From J014 sp964486055 (GTDB lineage: Bacteria; Acidobacteriota; Blastocatellia; Pyrinomonadales; Pyrinomonadaceae), in the NCBI GenBank assembly GCA_964486055.1, contig CAZALE010000007.1, positions 1 to 64,000 of the forward strand: DNA of 64,000 bases, given 5' to 3'. Both the position numbers and the translations under genes were made by a program. Each line of letters starts with the position of its first letter. Position 1 is the first letter of the stretch. Positions 33,430 through 41,918 of the stretch are shown here, one piece after another. Below the pieces are notes generated by a model that ran no database searches, was not told the DNA's origin, and worked only from the letters and a program-made list of their open reading frames with translations.

Positions 33430-33864
33430 ATGGAAACCTATTTTCCAAGTGGCAAGGGATTATCAGACAATAGAAAGTGGTTTATAGTTGATGCCAAGGG
33501 CAAAACCGTAGGAAGGCTTGCCTCGGAAGTAGCAAAAATTCTTATGGGAAAGCATAAGCCTGATTGGACGCCTTTTTTAGACACGGGAGACCATGTCATC
33601 GTCATAAATGCACGTCACGCAATATTTACCGGCACAAAAGCAACGCAAAAGGTTTACCGCCATCACACCATGTATCCCGGCGGATTGAAGGAAATTCCAG
33701 TAGAGAAAATGTTCAGGGAACACCCCGAGCGTGTTCTTGAATACGCAATCAAAGGAATGCTACCCAAAACTAAATTAGGGCGCAAAATTGCCAAGAAATT
33801 AAAGGTATATCCAGATGCTGAACATAAGCATCATGCTCAAAAACCAGAAGTTCTAGAATTATAA
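33430..33864 (+). CDS. rplM: 50S ribosomal protein L13
   Basis: A 144-residue L13 from the ATG at 33430, which follows AAGGG; nine codons further upstream stay in frame but are not L13-like. Conserved WFIVDAKGKTVGRLASEVAKILMGKHKP, GDHVIVINA and MLPKTKLGRKIAKKLKVY. It precedes rpsI by 4 nt, the near-universal rplM-rpsI pair. A TTGACA at 33351-33356 could be the -35 of its promoter, but the matching -10 (TAATCT at 33375) is poor. Confidence 0.97.
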   Translation: METYFPSGKGLSDNRKWFIVDAKGKTVGRLASEVAKILMGKHKPDWTPFLDTGDHVIVINARHAIFTGTKATQKVYRHHTMYPGGLKEIPVEKMFREHPERVLEYAIKGMLPKTKLGRKIAKKLKVYPDAEHKHHAQKPEVLEL

Positions 33865-33868
33865 GACT

Positions 33869-34261
33869 ATGGCAGATATTCAATATTACGGAACAGGTAG
33901 AAGGAAAACGTCGACGGCGAGAGTTTTTCTCCGACCAGGAAAGGGAAAGATTGAAATTAATCATCGCCAATTCGAGGAATATTTTCCAAACGAAACGCTT
34001 CGAATGATTATTCGGCAACCTCTACAGCTGACAAATACTGCTGATAAGTTCGACATTTATGTCAACGTGGAAGGCGGTGGTATTTCTGGCCAAGCTGGAG
34101 CCGTTAGACATGGCATTACTCGTGCTCTATTAGAATACAATTCTGAGTTCAGACCTGTCTTGAAAAAAGCAGGTTTAGTTACTCGTGATCCTAGACGCAA
34201 AGAACGTAAGAAATACGGCCAGAAAGGTGCGCGTAAACGCTTCCAGTTCTCTAAGAGATAA
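33869..34261 (+). CDS. rpsI: 30S ribosomal protein S9
   Basis: A 130-residue S9: YYGTGRRKTSTARVFLRPG at the N-terminus, GGGISGQAGAVRHGITRAL in the middle, and the basic tail ending FQFSKR that reaches the P-site tRNA. Start 4 nt after the rplM stop. Sequence style (FEEYFPNETLRMIIRQPL) is close to acidobacterial S9 and is one reason for the taxonomic guess. Confidence 0.98.
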   Translation: MADIQYYGTGRRKTSTARVFLRPGKGKIEINHRQFEEYFPNETLRMIIRQPLQLTNTADKFDIYVNVEGGGISGQAGAVRHGITRALLEYNSEFRPVLKKAGLVTRDPRRKERKKYGQKGARKRFQFSKR

Positions 34262-34272
34262 TTTTTATACCA

Positions 34273-34318
34273 TCGCTGCAAAGTCTTTGGTTGATCACAA
34301 GGATTCTCTTTGCAGCGA
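34273..34318 (+). promoter_or_regulatory. Hairpin in the rpsB leader
   Basis: TCGCTGCAAAG (34273-34283) and CTTTGCAGCGA (34308-34318) are exact complements, and CTTTG/CAAGG extends pairing inside. There is no U-tract, so it is more likely a structured leader or partial processing site than a terminator. It ends 27 nt before the rpsB start, consistent with leader-mediated control of S2 as known in other bacteria, though the structure is not one I recognise. Confidence 0.5.
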
Positions 34319-34345
34319 GTAAATAAACCAAAGAAGGGAGAGAAG

Positions 34346-35188
34346 ATGATTACTGTAACAATGAAAGAACTCCTCGAAGCAGGGGTTCATTTTGGACATC
34401 AAGTTCGTCGTTGGAATCCGAAGATGAAAGAGTATATCTTCGGAGAGCGAAATGGCATCCACATAATAGATCTTCAAAAAACACAAAAACTCTTCAGAGA
34501 TGCCCTGGCTTTCATCGAACAGTATTTCACTGAACATCCAAATGCTACTGTTCTATTCGTCGGGACTAAGCGACAAGCCCAAGACGCCATAAGAGAAGAG
34601 GCCGAGCGCTGCGGTATGTTCTATGTGAATAATCGATGGCTCGGCGGATTGCTGACAAATTTTGAGACAGTGCAAAACTCTATTAAAAAGCTAAAAGACT
34701 TAGAGGCAATGCGCGAAGATGGTCGCTATGAGAAACTGACTAAAAAGGAGCGACTACGTCTGGACAGACAATTAGAGAAGTTAGAGAAAAATCTCAAGGG
34801 CATAAAGGAAATGAAAAAACTTCCTGACATCGTCTTTATCATCGATGTCAAAAAAGAAGAGATAGCCGTTAGAGAAGCAAATAGACTAGGAATTCCGATA
34901 GTGGCAGTGGTTGACACAAATTGCTCACCTGAGGGCATAGATCACGTAATCCCCGGCAATGATGATGCTCTGCGCGCCGTGCGGTTGTTCGCCTCGCGCA
35001 TTGCAGATGCCATCATTGAAGGTAGGCAATTAGGTACAGAAGGCGGTGTCATCACACCTGAACCTACCGAATCAGAAACTGAAACCTCCTGGGTAGAGCT
35101 ACTATCCCAACAAGAACCGATAAAAGAAGAAACCTTGGTTGAATCTAAATCGGATGTTGAGGAAGAAGCTGGTGAAGCATCAGCATAA
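34346..35188 (+). CDS. rpsB: 30S ribosomal protein S2
   Basis: A 280-residue S2. MKELLEAGVHFGHQVRRWNPKMKEYIFGERNGIHIIDL is the family N-terminus; NNRWLGGLLTNFETV, PDIVFIIDVKKEEIAVREANRLGIP and PGNDDALRAV follow. The ATG at 34346 has GGGAG just before it; the frame extends back to 34310 but those codons lie in the leader hairpin. The C-terminal ~45 residues are a Glu/Ser-rich extension beyond the usual end, seen in several phyla. tsf follows. Confidence 0.97.
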   Translation: MITVTMKELLEAGVHFGHQVRRWNPKMKEYIFGERNGIHIIDLQKTQKLFRDALAFIEQYFTEHPNATVLFVGTKRQAQDAIREEAERCGMFYVNNRWLGGLLTNFETVQNSIKKLKDLEAMREDGRYEKLTKKERLRLDRQLEKLEKNLKGIKEMKKLPDIVFIIDVKKEEIAVREANRLGIPIVAVVDTNCSPEGIDHVIPGNDDALRAVRLFASRIADAIIEGRQLGTEGGVITPEPTESETETSWVELLSQQEPIKEETLVESKSDVEEEAGEASA

Positions 35189-35227
35189 GTAAAATTTTTT
35201 TATTCGAGCATTTTGGAGAAGCAAATT

Positions 35228-35896
35228 ATGGCAGAAATAACAGCTAACGCAGTGAAGGCCTTGCGTGAGAAAACAGGAGCAGGAATGATGGAATGCAAGG
35301 CTGCCCTGATAGAAGCTAATGGCGATGAAACAAAAGCGATAGAGATTCTTAGGAAAAAAGGAATTGCAACTGCAACTAAGAAGGAAGGCAGAGTAACAGC
35401 CGAAGGAGTTGTTGGAGCCTACATCCATATGGGTGGCAAGGTCGGCGTGCTCGTAGAAATTAACTGCGAATCTGACTTTGTTGCACGCAGTGAAGAGTTT
35501 CAACAACTCGTGAAAGACATCGCAATGCACATAGCAGCTTCCGCTCCTCGATACGTAAGAAGAGAGGATGTTCCAGAAGAGGTCTTGAATAAAGAAAGAG
35601 AGATTCTCATGGAACAGCTCAAAAATGATCCTAAAAACGCTGGAAAACCAGAAGAGGTACTGAAAAAAATCATTGAGGGCCGGCTGAATAAGTTTTACGA
35701 GGAGACAGTTTTACTAGATCAGCCATTTGTAAAAGATCCATCTAAGACAGTCGGTGAACTAATAATCGAAAAAATAGCATCGATCAAGGAAAATATTTCA
35801 ATAAGACGATTTACGCGCTACAAGATGGGCGAAGGTATAGAAAAGAAACAGCAAGACTTCGCCTCAGAAGTAGCATCAATGCTAAAGCAAAATTGA
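35228..35896 (+). CDS. tsf: Translation elongation factor Ts
   Basis: A 222-residue EF-Ts, the guanine nucleotide exchange factor for EF-Tu. N-terminal UBA-like domain VKALREKTGAGMMECKAALIEANGDETKAIEILRKKG with the EF-Tu contact following (GRVTAEGVVGAYIHMGGKVGVLVEINCESDFVA). Shorter than E. coli EF-Ts: one core subdomain, as in Thermus. The ATG at 35228 has GGAG upstream and is preferred to 35213. Followed by an intrinsic terminator. Confidence 0.97.
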   Translation: MAEITANAVKALREKTGAGMMECKAALIEANGDETKAIEILRKKGIATATKKEGRVTAEGVVGAYIHMGGKVGVLVEINCESDFVARSEEFQQLVKDIAMHIAASAPRYVRREDVPEEVLNKEREILMEQLKNDPKNAGKPEEVLKKIIEGRLNKFYEETVLLDQPFVKDPSKTVGELIIEKIASIKENISIRRFTRYKMGEGIEKKQQDFASEVASMLKQN

Positions 35897-35901
35897 TAGA
35901 C

Positions 35902-35931
35902 TCCGGGATTCAGAACATCCCGGATTTTTTT
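35902..35931 (+). terminator. Intrinsic terminator between tsf and pyrH
   Basis: TCCGGGAT (35902-35909) pairs with ATCCCGGA (35917-35924), 7-nt loop, then seven T (35925-35931). The pyrH ATG lies only 5 nt beyond, so termination here would decouple the two genes, or readthrough would set pyrH level. Confidence 0.85.
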
Positions 35932-35936
35932 ATCTT

Positions 35937-36710
35937 ATGCCGGAGCGTTCTATAAAAGGTTCTAAACCAGTATTTCAGAGAATACTATTAAAGCTATCCG
36001 GTGAAGCGTTGATGGGCACGCAGAACTATGGCATTGATACCTCCGTCGCTGAGGCAGTAGCTAAGGAGATTAAAGAAGTTTATGATCTTGGCGTGGAAAT
36101 AGCAATTGTTGTCGGTGGTGGGAATATATTCAGGGGAGTTTCGAAATCAGCTGGGAACATGGATCGCTCTAGCGCTGATTACATAGGTATGCTAGCCACC
36201 GTAATGAACGCCGTTGTTCTTCAAGACGCTTTGGAGAGGATAGGAGTACCAACTAGGGTATTATCAGCGATTGATATTCCACAGCTTGCGGAACCATTTA
36301 TTCGTCGCCGTGCCATACGGCATCTCGAGAAAAAAAGAGTAGTGATTTTCGCCGCAGGTACCGGAAATCCATATTTTACAACTGATTCTGCCGCTGCTTT
36401 GCGGGCCCTAGAGATTCACGCGGAGGTGCTGCTCAAAGCGACTAAAGTCGACGGTATCTACTCAGAAGACCCAAACATCAATCCAGACGCAAAAAGATTT
36501 GAAAAGATATCGTTTCAAGAAGTCATAGAAAAACACCTGAAGATAATGGATTCCTCAGCTATATCACTTTGCAGAGATAACAACTTACCTATAATGGTTT
36601 TCAACATGAAAAAACCTGGCAATATTGTCAGGGCCGTTAAAGGAGATCTTTCCATCGGCACTTTGGTCGAAAAAGGGGCTAAAGCTCATTCAAAATCTGA
36701 AAAAAACTAA
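35937..36710 (+). CDS. pyrH: UMP kinase
   Basis: A 257-residue hexameric bacterial UMP kinase (UMP + ATP to UDP + ADP). ILLKLSGEALMG at about 17-28, VVGGGNIFRG, the UMP-binding MLATVMNAVVLQDALE, AGTGNPYFTTDSAAALRA and LLKATKVDGIYSEDP are all in order. The start is only 5 nt after the tsf terminator and has no clear ribosome binding site; the first ~10 residues are variable in the family. frr follows after 17 nt. Confidence 0.97.
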   Translation: MPERSIKGSKPVFQRILLKLSGEALMGTQNYGIDTSVAEAVAKEIKEVYDLGVEIAIVVGGGNIFRGVSKSAGNMDRSSADYIGMLATVMNAVVLQDALERIGVPTRVLSAIDIPQLAEPFIRRRAIRHLEKKRVVIFAAGTGNPYFTTDSAAALRALEIHAEVLLKATKVDGIYSEDPNINPDAKRFEKISFQEVIEKHLKIMDSSAISLCRDNNLPIMVFNMKKPGNIVRAVKGDLSIGTLVEKGAKAHSKSEKN

Positions 36711-36727
36711 ATTTTTCGAGGATACAT

Positions 36728-37294
36728 ATGGCTACAACAGTCGAGGAAGTCATCAAGCAAACTAAACCTAAGATGGAATCTGTTATTGAAGATCTAAAAA
36801 GAAAACTAGCGACTATTCGCACCGGCAAAGCTACCATAAGCTTGTTAGACGGAATAACAGTTGACTACTACGGAGTACCTACTCCCCTAAATCAGCTAGC
36901 CTCCATCTCGGTTCCAGAACCACAATTGTTAGTAGTTCAACCATGGGACGTCTCTCAGATAGGAGCAATAGAAAAAGCGATAATAGCCGCAAATCTAGGA
37001 TTTAATCCCTCGAATGATGGTAAAATCATTCGCCTTCCAATTCCACCACTCACTGAAGAAAGGCGCAGACAATTAGCTAAACAAGTCAGTGAAGTAGCAG
37101 AGGAGCATAGAATCGCCATCAGAAATATTCGTCATCATGCAAACGACCAGCTGAAAAAAATGCTGAAGGAAAAACTGATTTCCGAAGATCTTGAACGCGA
37201 TGGGTTAGAACAAGTGCAGAAATTAACCAATAACTATATCTCGAAAATCGATGAACTGGCCAAGAATAAGGAAAAGGAAATAATGCATGTTTGA
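36728..37294 (+). CDS. frr: Ribosome recycling factor
   Basis: A 188-residue RRF, which with EF-G splits post-termination ribosomes. The three-helix bundle and hinge are recognisable: LKRKLATIRTGKATISLLDGITVDYYG, PQLLVVQPWDVSQIGAIEKAI, RLPIPPLTEERRRQLAKQV and the C-terminal TNNYISKIDELAKNKEKEIM. Cotranscribed with pyrH in the common order rpsB-tsf-pyrH-frr. Confidence 0.98.
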   Translation: MATTVEEVIKQTKPKMESVIEDLKRKLATIRTGKATISLLDGITVDYYGVPTPLNQLASISVPEPQLLVVQPWDVSQIGAIEKAIIAANLGFNPSNDGKIIRLPIPPLTEERRRQLAKQVSEVAEEHRIAIRNIRHHANDQLKKMLKEKLISEDLERDGLEQVQKLTNNYISKIDELAKNKEKEIMHV

Positions 37295-37379
37295 GAGACT
37301 AGAAAAATATTAGCGAGGATCTCTCCAGCAACAATCATCAAAACCAGCTCAAGCCTCACATAAATTGAAAAGATTTGTC

Positions 37380-39095
37380 ATGGATGCCGCATCAGCCCAT
37401 TTATTTGAGGATATACTGCTGATAATAGGAATCAGTATTCTCGTTGTCATTTTATTTCAAAGGCTACATCTACCTGCAATTGCTGGATTCATACTTACAG
37501 GGACTTTCATAGGACCTCATCTTCTTGGATGGATAGAAGATGCAGAAGCGATAAAATTCCTCGCTGAGATGGGAGTTGTCCTTCTTTTGTTTTCACTAGG
37601 AATCGAATTCTCCGCGACTCAAATGTGGCAACTTCGTCACTATGTTTTCACAATCGGCCTGCTTCAAATAATCTTAACGATTCTACTTTGCTCCATAGGT
37701 GCTAGTTTCCTAGGTTACTCTCTGATCCAGTCAATCGCATTAGGAATGATAATAAGCATGAGCAGCACAGCCATTGGAATAAAACTGTTGAAGCAGAGAA
37801 ATGAGTTAGACAGTGTACATGGTAGATTAGCCCTCGGGGCATTGCTATTTCAAGACATAATGGCTCCAGCACTGATGGCTACAATGCCATTCTTGCCGCA
37901 GATTGCAACACCAAACCTTGATTTGCTAAAGAAGCCACTCGTCGCACTTATAGCCCTCCTACTGGCGTTCATCGTGGCAAAGAAAGCTCTACCGCTGATA
38001 TTGCGTTGGATCACTACATCAGAAAGCCGTGAAGTTCCCGTGTTAGGTTCGATATTTCTGGCTTTATTGATGGGATATGTCACAGAAAAATTAGGTCTGT
38101 CACCTGCTCTCGGCGCATTCATGGCAGGTATGATAATCTCTGAAACCCCTTATAGCCATCAAATAACTGCTAATATTGGACCATTTCGAGATAGCTTCAT
38201 GGCTATATTTTTCATATCTGTCGGTCTGCTTGTAGACCTTCCCTACATTATCGAGAATTTCAGCAGAGTCGTGGGATGGACACTCTTATTGATGGGACTG
38301 AAATGCGGAATAATCATTCTTATCGGTACTATAATAAAAAGACCATTGAGGATTACGCTTATATCCGGAGTTATTCTGGCCAATATAGGAGAATTCTCCT
38401 TTGTTCTGATTGCTCAGGCTAATAACATTCTGCCATATGACTTAATTAATGCTCTCATAGCAGGCACTTCGATAAGCATATTACTAACACCAATATTGCT
38501 GAGCCTCACCTATTCTATAGTAGAATCTATATCAAAAAAATCAGACCTACTTTCCTACACCAAAAAATCACACGCCTTTAAAGACCAACTAAAAGACCAT
38601 ATCATCATAGTAGGTTTTGGGCTCAATGGGAGAAACTTGGCTAATCTGCTGAGAGAGTTAAACAAAGCATTCATTGTTGTCGAAATAAACGGCGCACTCG
38701 TCCGTGAAGCTGAAAAGCAAGGCATCCCAGTAGTTTACGGGGATGCTTCCTTTCCGGAGATTTTAGAGGCTGCAGGTATAAAAACTGCCAGCACTTTAGT
38801 ACTAGCAATATCTGATCCGATAAGTACAAGGCACGCTGTTAGATCAGCAAGAAACCTTAACCCATCGATATACATCATTGCCCGCACACGCTACGTCTCA
38901 GAAATCGAGAAACTCTATGAGGCTGGAGCAACTGACGTCATACCTGAGGAATTCGAAACATTTATCGAAATTGCGGGTAGAATCATGAGAACGTTGAAAA
39001 TTAGTAATGATGAACGCCTTAAGATTATGAATCAATACCGAAATCAGCATTACAAAATCTTTCAAGAAACGGAAGAAGGTGTATTCACCAATTAA
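37380..39095 (+). CDS. CPA2-family monovalent cation/proton antiporter with RCK domain
   Basis: A 571-residue membrane protein. Residues 1-385 form about 12-13 helices of the Na+/H+ exchanger (CPA2) fold, with LGALLFQDIMAP (the Q-D active-site pattern of the KefB/YbaL group) and LGAFMAGMIIS. Residues about 405-525 are a TrkA-N/RCK domain with the nucleotide-binding IIIVGFGLNGRNLA and acidic end VVEINGAL, and GDASFPEILEAAGI. There is no TrkA-C domain. Likely K+ or Na+/H+ exchange gated by NAD(H) or similar. The ATG at 37380 is preferred to the TTG at 37365. Confidence 0.92.
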   Translation: MDAASAHLFEDILLIIGISILVVILFQRLHLPAIAGFILTGTFIGPHLLGWIEDAEAIKFLAEMGVVLLLFSLGIEFSATQMWQLRHYVFTIGLLQIILTILLCSIGASFLGYSLIQSIALGMIISMSSTAIGIKLLKQRNELDSVHGRLALGALLFQDIMAPALMATMPFLPQIATPNLDLLKKPLVALIALLLAFIVAKKALPLILRWITTSESREVPVLGSIFLALLMGYVTEKLGLSPALGAFMAGMIISETPYSHQITANIGPFRDSFMAIFFISVGLLVDLPYIIENFSRVVGWTLLLMGLKCGIIILIGTIIKRPLRITLISGVILANIGEFSFVLIAQANNILPYDLINALIAGTSISILLTPILLSLTYSIVESISKKSDLLSYTKKSHAFKDQLKDHIIIVGFGLNGRNLANLLRELNKAFIVVEINGALVREAEKQGIPVVYGDASFPEILEAAGIKTASTLVLAISDPISTRHAVRSARNLNPSIYIIARTRYVSEIEKLYEAGATDVIPEEFETFIEIAGRIMRTLKISNDERLKIMNQYRNQHYKIFQETEEGVFTN

Positions 39096-39280
39096 TCTTT
39101 TAGCCTGTGGAAAACCGGAGCAGATTTTTTATACGTTTACATAATATTTTCCCTAAATCTCCTGCGCTGGATATCTAGTCTCTTAATTATTGGCAATAAT
39201 GCGACCTTGTAGAGTATCTATCAAATCCTAAGGAAACTCACACGGAGATCATTTAAGCGGTCATATCAACGGTTCATAGA

Positions 39281-39982
39281 TCACGGTACTATCGAAAATA
39301 TTTTGTCATCTATATTAGAATTCACCAAAATTTCCTTCGCTCTGAAATCTGAATAGATTGTGAAATTACCCAAATCAAATCTTTGGAAGTAACGTTCAGG
39401 CAAAACAACTCCTTCGATTTCACGGAATTTATCGATCTCAACTGCTGTAGTAACGGTTCTGTTTCCGACCAGGTAAGTGGCTTTGTAAGACTTAACCTTA
39501 CCAGTTTTCTCGTCAATGAAAAAATCTGTGTGATATCCTTCGGGAGAGGTTATACGAAAACCAAGCTTCTTTTTTTCTTTCTCCGGTAACTCCGAAAGCA
39601 CAAAACCATTTTCACCCATCCTCTGCAAAAGAGGAAACCCGAGTCGGTTTATGGGTGGCAGAGTGAAATTGCCTATGCTTGAGTATGTTTGCCTTCCATC
39701 ACAGACCTGCTTGAAAGGCTGGAATGGATTGTTTACCTCGAGCAGATATTTATCCCCTGAGAAAATCATCTGAAACGTAGCAGGAAAAGTAGCTGTAGGA
39801 GAACCAGAAACCTCTGCAGTTCCACGAATAATCAATGACTGCATTTTCTTAAACTTTTCACCACCATGGGCCCGGATAACTCGGTCCGCTAAGAAGGCTA
39901 AATCTGATTTTTGTTTAATATCTTGAGCAGAAGTAACTAAACTTAAGGAGAGTAAGATTAAAATTGCTAGTGCTAACCTCAT
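39281..39982 (-). CDS. Exported LolA-like / outer-membrane lipoprotein-sorting-like protein
   Basis: A 233-residue secreted protein: signal peptide 1-20 (ending VTSAQ), no lipobox Cys, then a beta-rich domain. AFLADRVIRAHGGEKFKKMQSLIIRGTAEV and YHTDFFIDEKTGKVKSYKATYL follow the pattern of LolA/LolB-like half-barrels (DUF4292 and lipoprotein-sorting proteins). The family is inferred from pattern. Last gene of the run starting with the Wzy_C/TPR gene; 39 nt downstream of the ABC ATPase. Confidence 0.6.
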   Translation of the reverse strand: MRLALAILILLSLSLVTSAQDIKQKSDLAFLADRVIRAHGGEKFKKMQSLIIRGTAEVSGSPTATFPATFQMIFSGDKYLLEVNNPFQPFKQVCDGRQTYSSIGNFTLPPINRLGFPLLQRMGENGFVLSELPEKEKKKLGFRITSPEGYHTDFFIDEKTGKVKSYKATYLVGNRTVTTAVEIDKFREIEGVVLPERYFQRFDLGNFTIYSDFRAKEILVNSNIDDKIFSIVP

Positions 39983-40021
39983 ATCTTTAAATTCTTACAC
40001 AGAATAATGCTAACAAAAAAG

Positions 40022-40963
40022 TCAATTTTCATCATTCTCAGTCTCTTTAACAAAAAGCTCCTCAAGTGACATTTTTATAGGTTGCACAGCGACTACTCTT
40101 CCGCCGAGCCTTTTGGTTATCGAGATAATCTGCTCTAACTCATCTTCCCTGCCATAAACTCTAACTGTCAAACCAGTGGGCTTTTCGGCTATCTCTACAT
40201 TGATTTCTTTCTTCAATGCCTCCACGCCGACTCCTTTTAAACTAATCTCAAAACCTTGTCTCTCATCAGAATCGAACAAAAGCTCATCTAATTTTCCTGT
40301 GGCAGCAAGCTTGCCCTTGCGTAAGATTGCTACCGAATCACATAGAACTTCAATATCTGAGAGTATATGAGTAGACATGAAAACCGTAATACCGCGATTA
40401 CGCAAATTAGCGATCAATTCGCGAACTTCTCTTCTCCCGATTGGGTCAAGTCCGCTCATGGGTTCATCAAAAAATACTATCTCAGGATCGTTTATAAGCG
40501 ATTGAGCTAAGCCAACTCTTTGTAACATCCCTTTTGAGTAGCTTCGCATTTGCTTATGCCAATCTGTCTCGTCTAAACCTACCAGATTTAATAATTCTTC
40601 AGCCTTTGCCTTTCGTTTACTCTGATTTAATCCAAACAACTCACCAAAATAAACCATCAGTTCGTAAGCAGTTAAATAGTCGTAGAAATAAGGGTTTTCA
40701 GGGCAATAGCCAATCTTACTGTGCATTTTAACGTCTGAGATATCCGTACCTAGTATCCGCGCCCTACCGTAGGTGGGGAATATGAGCCGCATTAGAAGCT
40801 TGATAGTCGTGGTTTTCCCTGCACCGTTTGCTCCGAGTAAACCGAAAATCTGCCCTCTTTCAACCCTGAGCGTCAAACCGTCTAACGCTCTAACCGTTCT
40901 CTTTTTCCAAAACCCGACTTTGTAATCTTTCGTTAGGTTCTCTAGTTCAATTGCAAATTCCAT
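40022..40963 (-). CDS. ABC transporter ATP-binding protein (PilH-like position)
   Basis: A 313-residue ABC ATPase of the drug/ABC-2 export type: Walker A GANGAGKTT (about 45-53), Q-loop GYCPENPYFYDYLTAYE, signature YSKGMLQRVGLAQ (a permitted variant of LSGGQ), Walker B IVFFDEPMSGLDP, switch His in STHILSD. The C-terminal ~85 residues (from about 225) form the small accessory domain common in this group. Pairs with the ABC-2 permease two genes upstream. Context near pilA recalls PilH of Myxococcus. Confidence 0.9.
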   Translation of the reverse strand: MEFAIELENLTKDYKVGFWKKRTVRALDGLTLRVERGQIFGLLGANGAGKTTTIKLLMRLIFPTYGRARILGTDISDVKMHSKIGYCPENPYFYDYLTAYELMVYFGELFGLNQSKRKAKAEELLNLVGLDETDWHKQMRSYSKGMLQRVGLAQSLINDPEIVFFDEPMSGLDPIGRREVRELIANLRNRGITVFMSTHILSDIEVLCDSVAILRKGKLAATGKLDELLFDSDERQGFEISLKGVGVEALKKEINVEIAEKPTGLTVRVYGREDELEQIISITKRLGGRVVAVQPIKMSLEELFVKETENDEN

Positions 40964-40996
40964 AAGCCAATATCAATTAATTCAGATCAGGATAAA

Positions 40997-41917
40997 TCAA
41001 TTCAATGGTAATTTGGTGTTCTCTATATCTAAAGCAACATCACAATTCTGTGAATCTAAAATATAAGGAGCGCCTGTAGGATCGTGTGGAACGCCGTCTA
41101 AATCAAATCGTAACCTGCTTGATTCAGGGATTGTCCTAAGCTCAGGAAGTAACTCTCTCCAATTCTCAGCACAACGATTCCGTTTCTGCTTAAAATTTTG
41201 CAGTGCTTGTTTGATCAAATCCCTCTCATCTAACGAATCAAGCCACATAAGCCATAAGAGAAGATTTCGTTTTATCTGCTCCGAGTTTGTTTCTTCATAC
41301 ATCTGCGTGTACATTTGCCGAGCGATCTCTCTGCTACCTCCGGCAGACTTTACTTTCGCACTCATCATCTTCATAAAAGCCGGAGAATTCGCGAGCTTCG
41401 ACCCTCGCTCATAAATCTCACTTGCCTTATCGTATTCCCCTCTCTTCCAGTATATGTATCCAAGATAGTGATAAACCCGCCAATCGTCTGGTAAATTTTT
41501 GGGTCCTTTTTCAGTGAGTTCTACCGCCTTATCCATGTCAATCGCAGATAATACAAGGCTGGAGAAAAGATAGGCATCTTCAAACTTCGGATCAAAACTT
41601 ATCACGCTATCTAATAAAGGGTAAAACATTTTCGGATTTAGCGAACGTAAATCATTTATGTTTACATGTTCACCTCTTGCAATAGCAACTATGAGTTTAT
41701 TGCCCAAGTATTGTAGAGACTGCATCCAATAGTAATCAGCAACCAAACCATTTAGACCTAAACAAAAGTTGCGCAATTTCTCTCCTCGCAAAATCAGATA
41801 CTCCTCTTGATACTCCGGCAACAATGCCGGACGATTCGCCTCGAGATAACTACTGAGTTGAAAGACTAAATAAAAAGACATCGTGAGAAAAAGCAGAAAA
41901 AACAAACCGCGTTTCAT
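40997..41917 (-). CDS. Membrane-anchored TPR protein between ABC permease and ATPase
   Basis: A 306-residue protein with an N-terminal signal-anchor (about 4-22), then a periplasmic region containing TPR-like helix pairs around 110-225 (FDPKFEDAYLFSSLVLSAIDMDKAVELTEK, DDWRVYHYLGYIYWKRGEYDKASEIYERGS). The N-terminal LSLNGLVADYYWMQSLQYLG-like segment, here CLGLNGLVADYYWMQSLQYLG, is reminiscent of TPR proteins found beside ABC-2 exporters in Acidobacteria and delta-proteobacteria. It starts 1 nt after the permease stop. Likely an extracytoplasmic partner of the exporter. Confidence 0.7.
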   Translation of the reverse strand: MKRGLFFLLFLTMSFYLVFQLSSYLEANRPALLPEYQEEYLILRGEKLRNFCLGLNGLVADYYWMQSLQYLGNKLIVAIARGEHVNINDLRSLNPKMFYPLLDSVISFDPKFEDAYLFSSLVLSAIDMDKAVELTEKGPKNLPDDWRVYHYLGYIYWKRGEYDKASEIYERGSKLANSPAFMKMMSAKVKSAGGSREIARQMYTQMYEETNSEQIKRNLLLWLMWLDSLDERDLIKQALQNFKQKRNRCAENWRELLPELRTIPESSRLRFDLDGVPHDPTGAPYILDSQNCDVALDIENTKLPLN

Positions 41918-41918
41918 A

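Noticed and set aside
34310..34345. Longer N-terminus for ribosomal protein S2
   Set aside because: The extra codons start inside the leader hairpin and precede a good GGGAG binding site; family N-termini begin at the later ATG.
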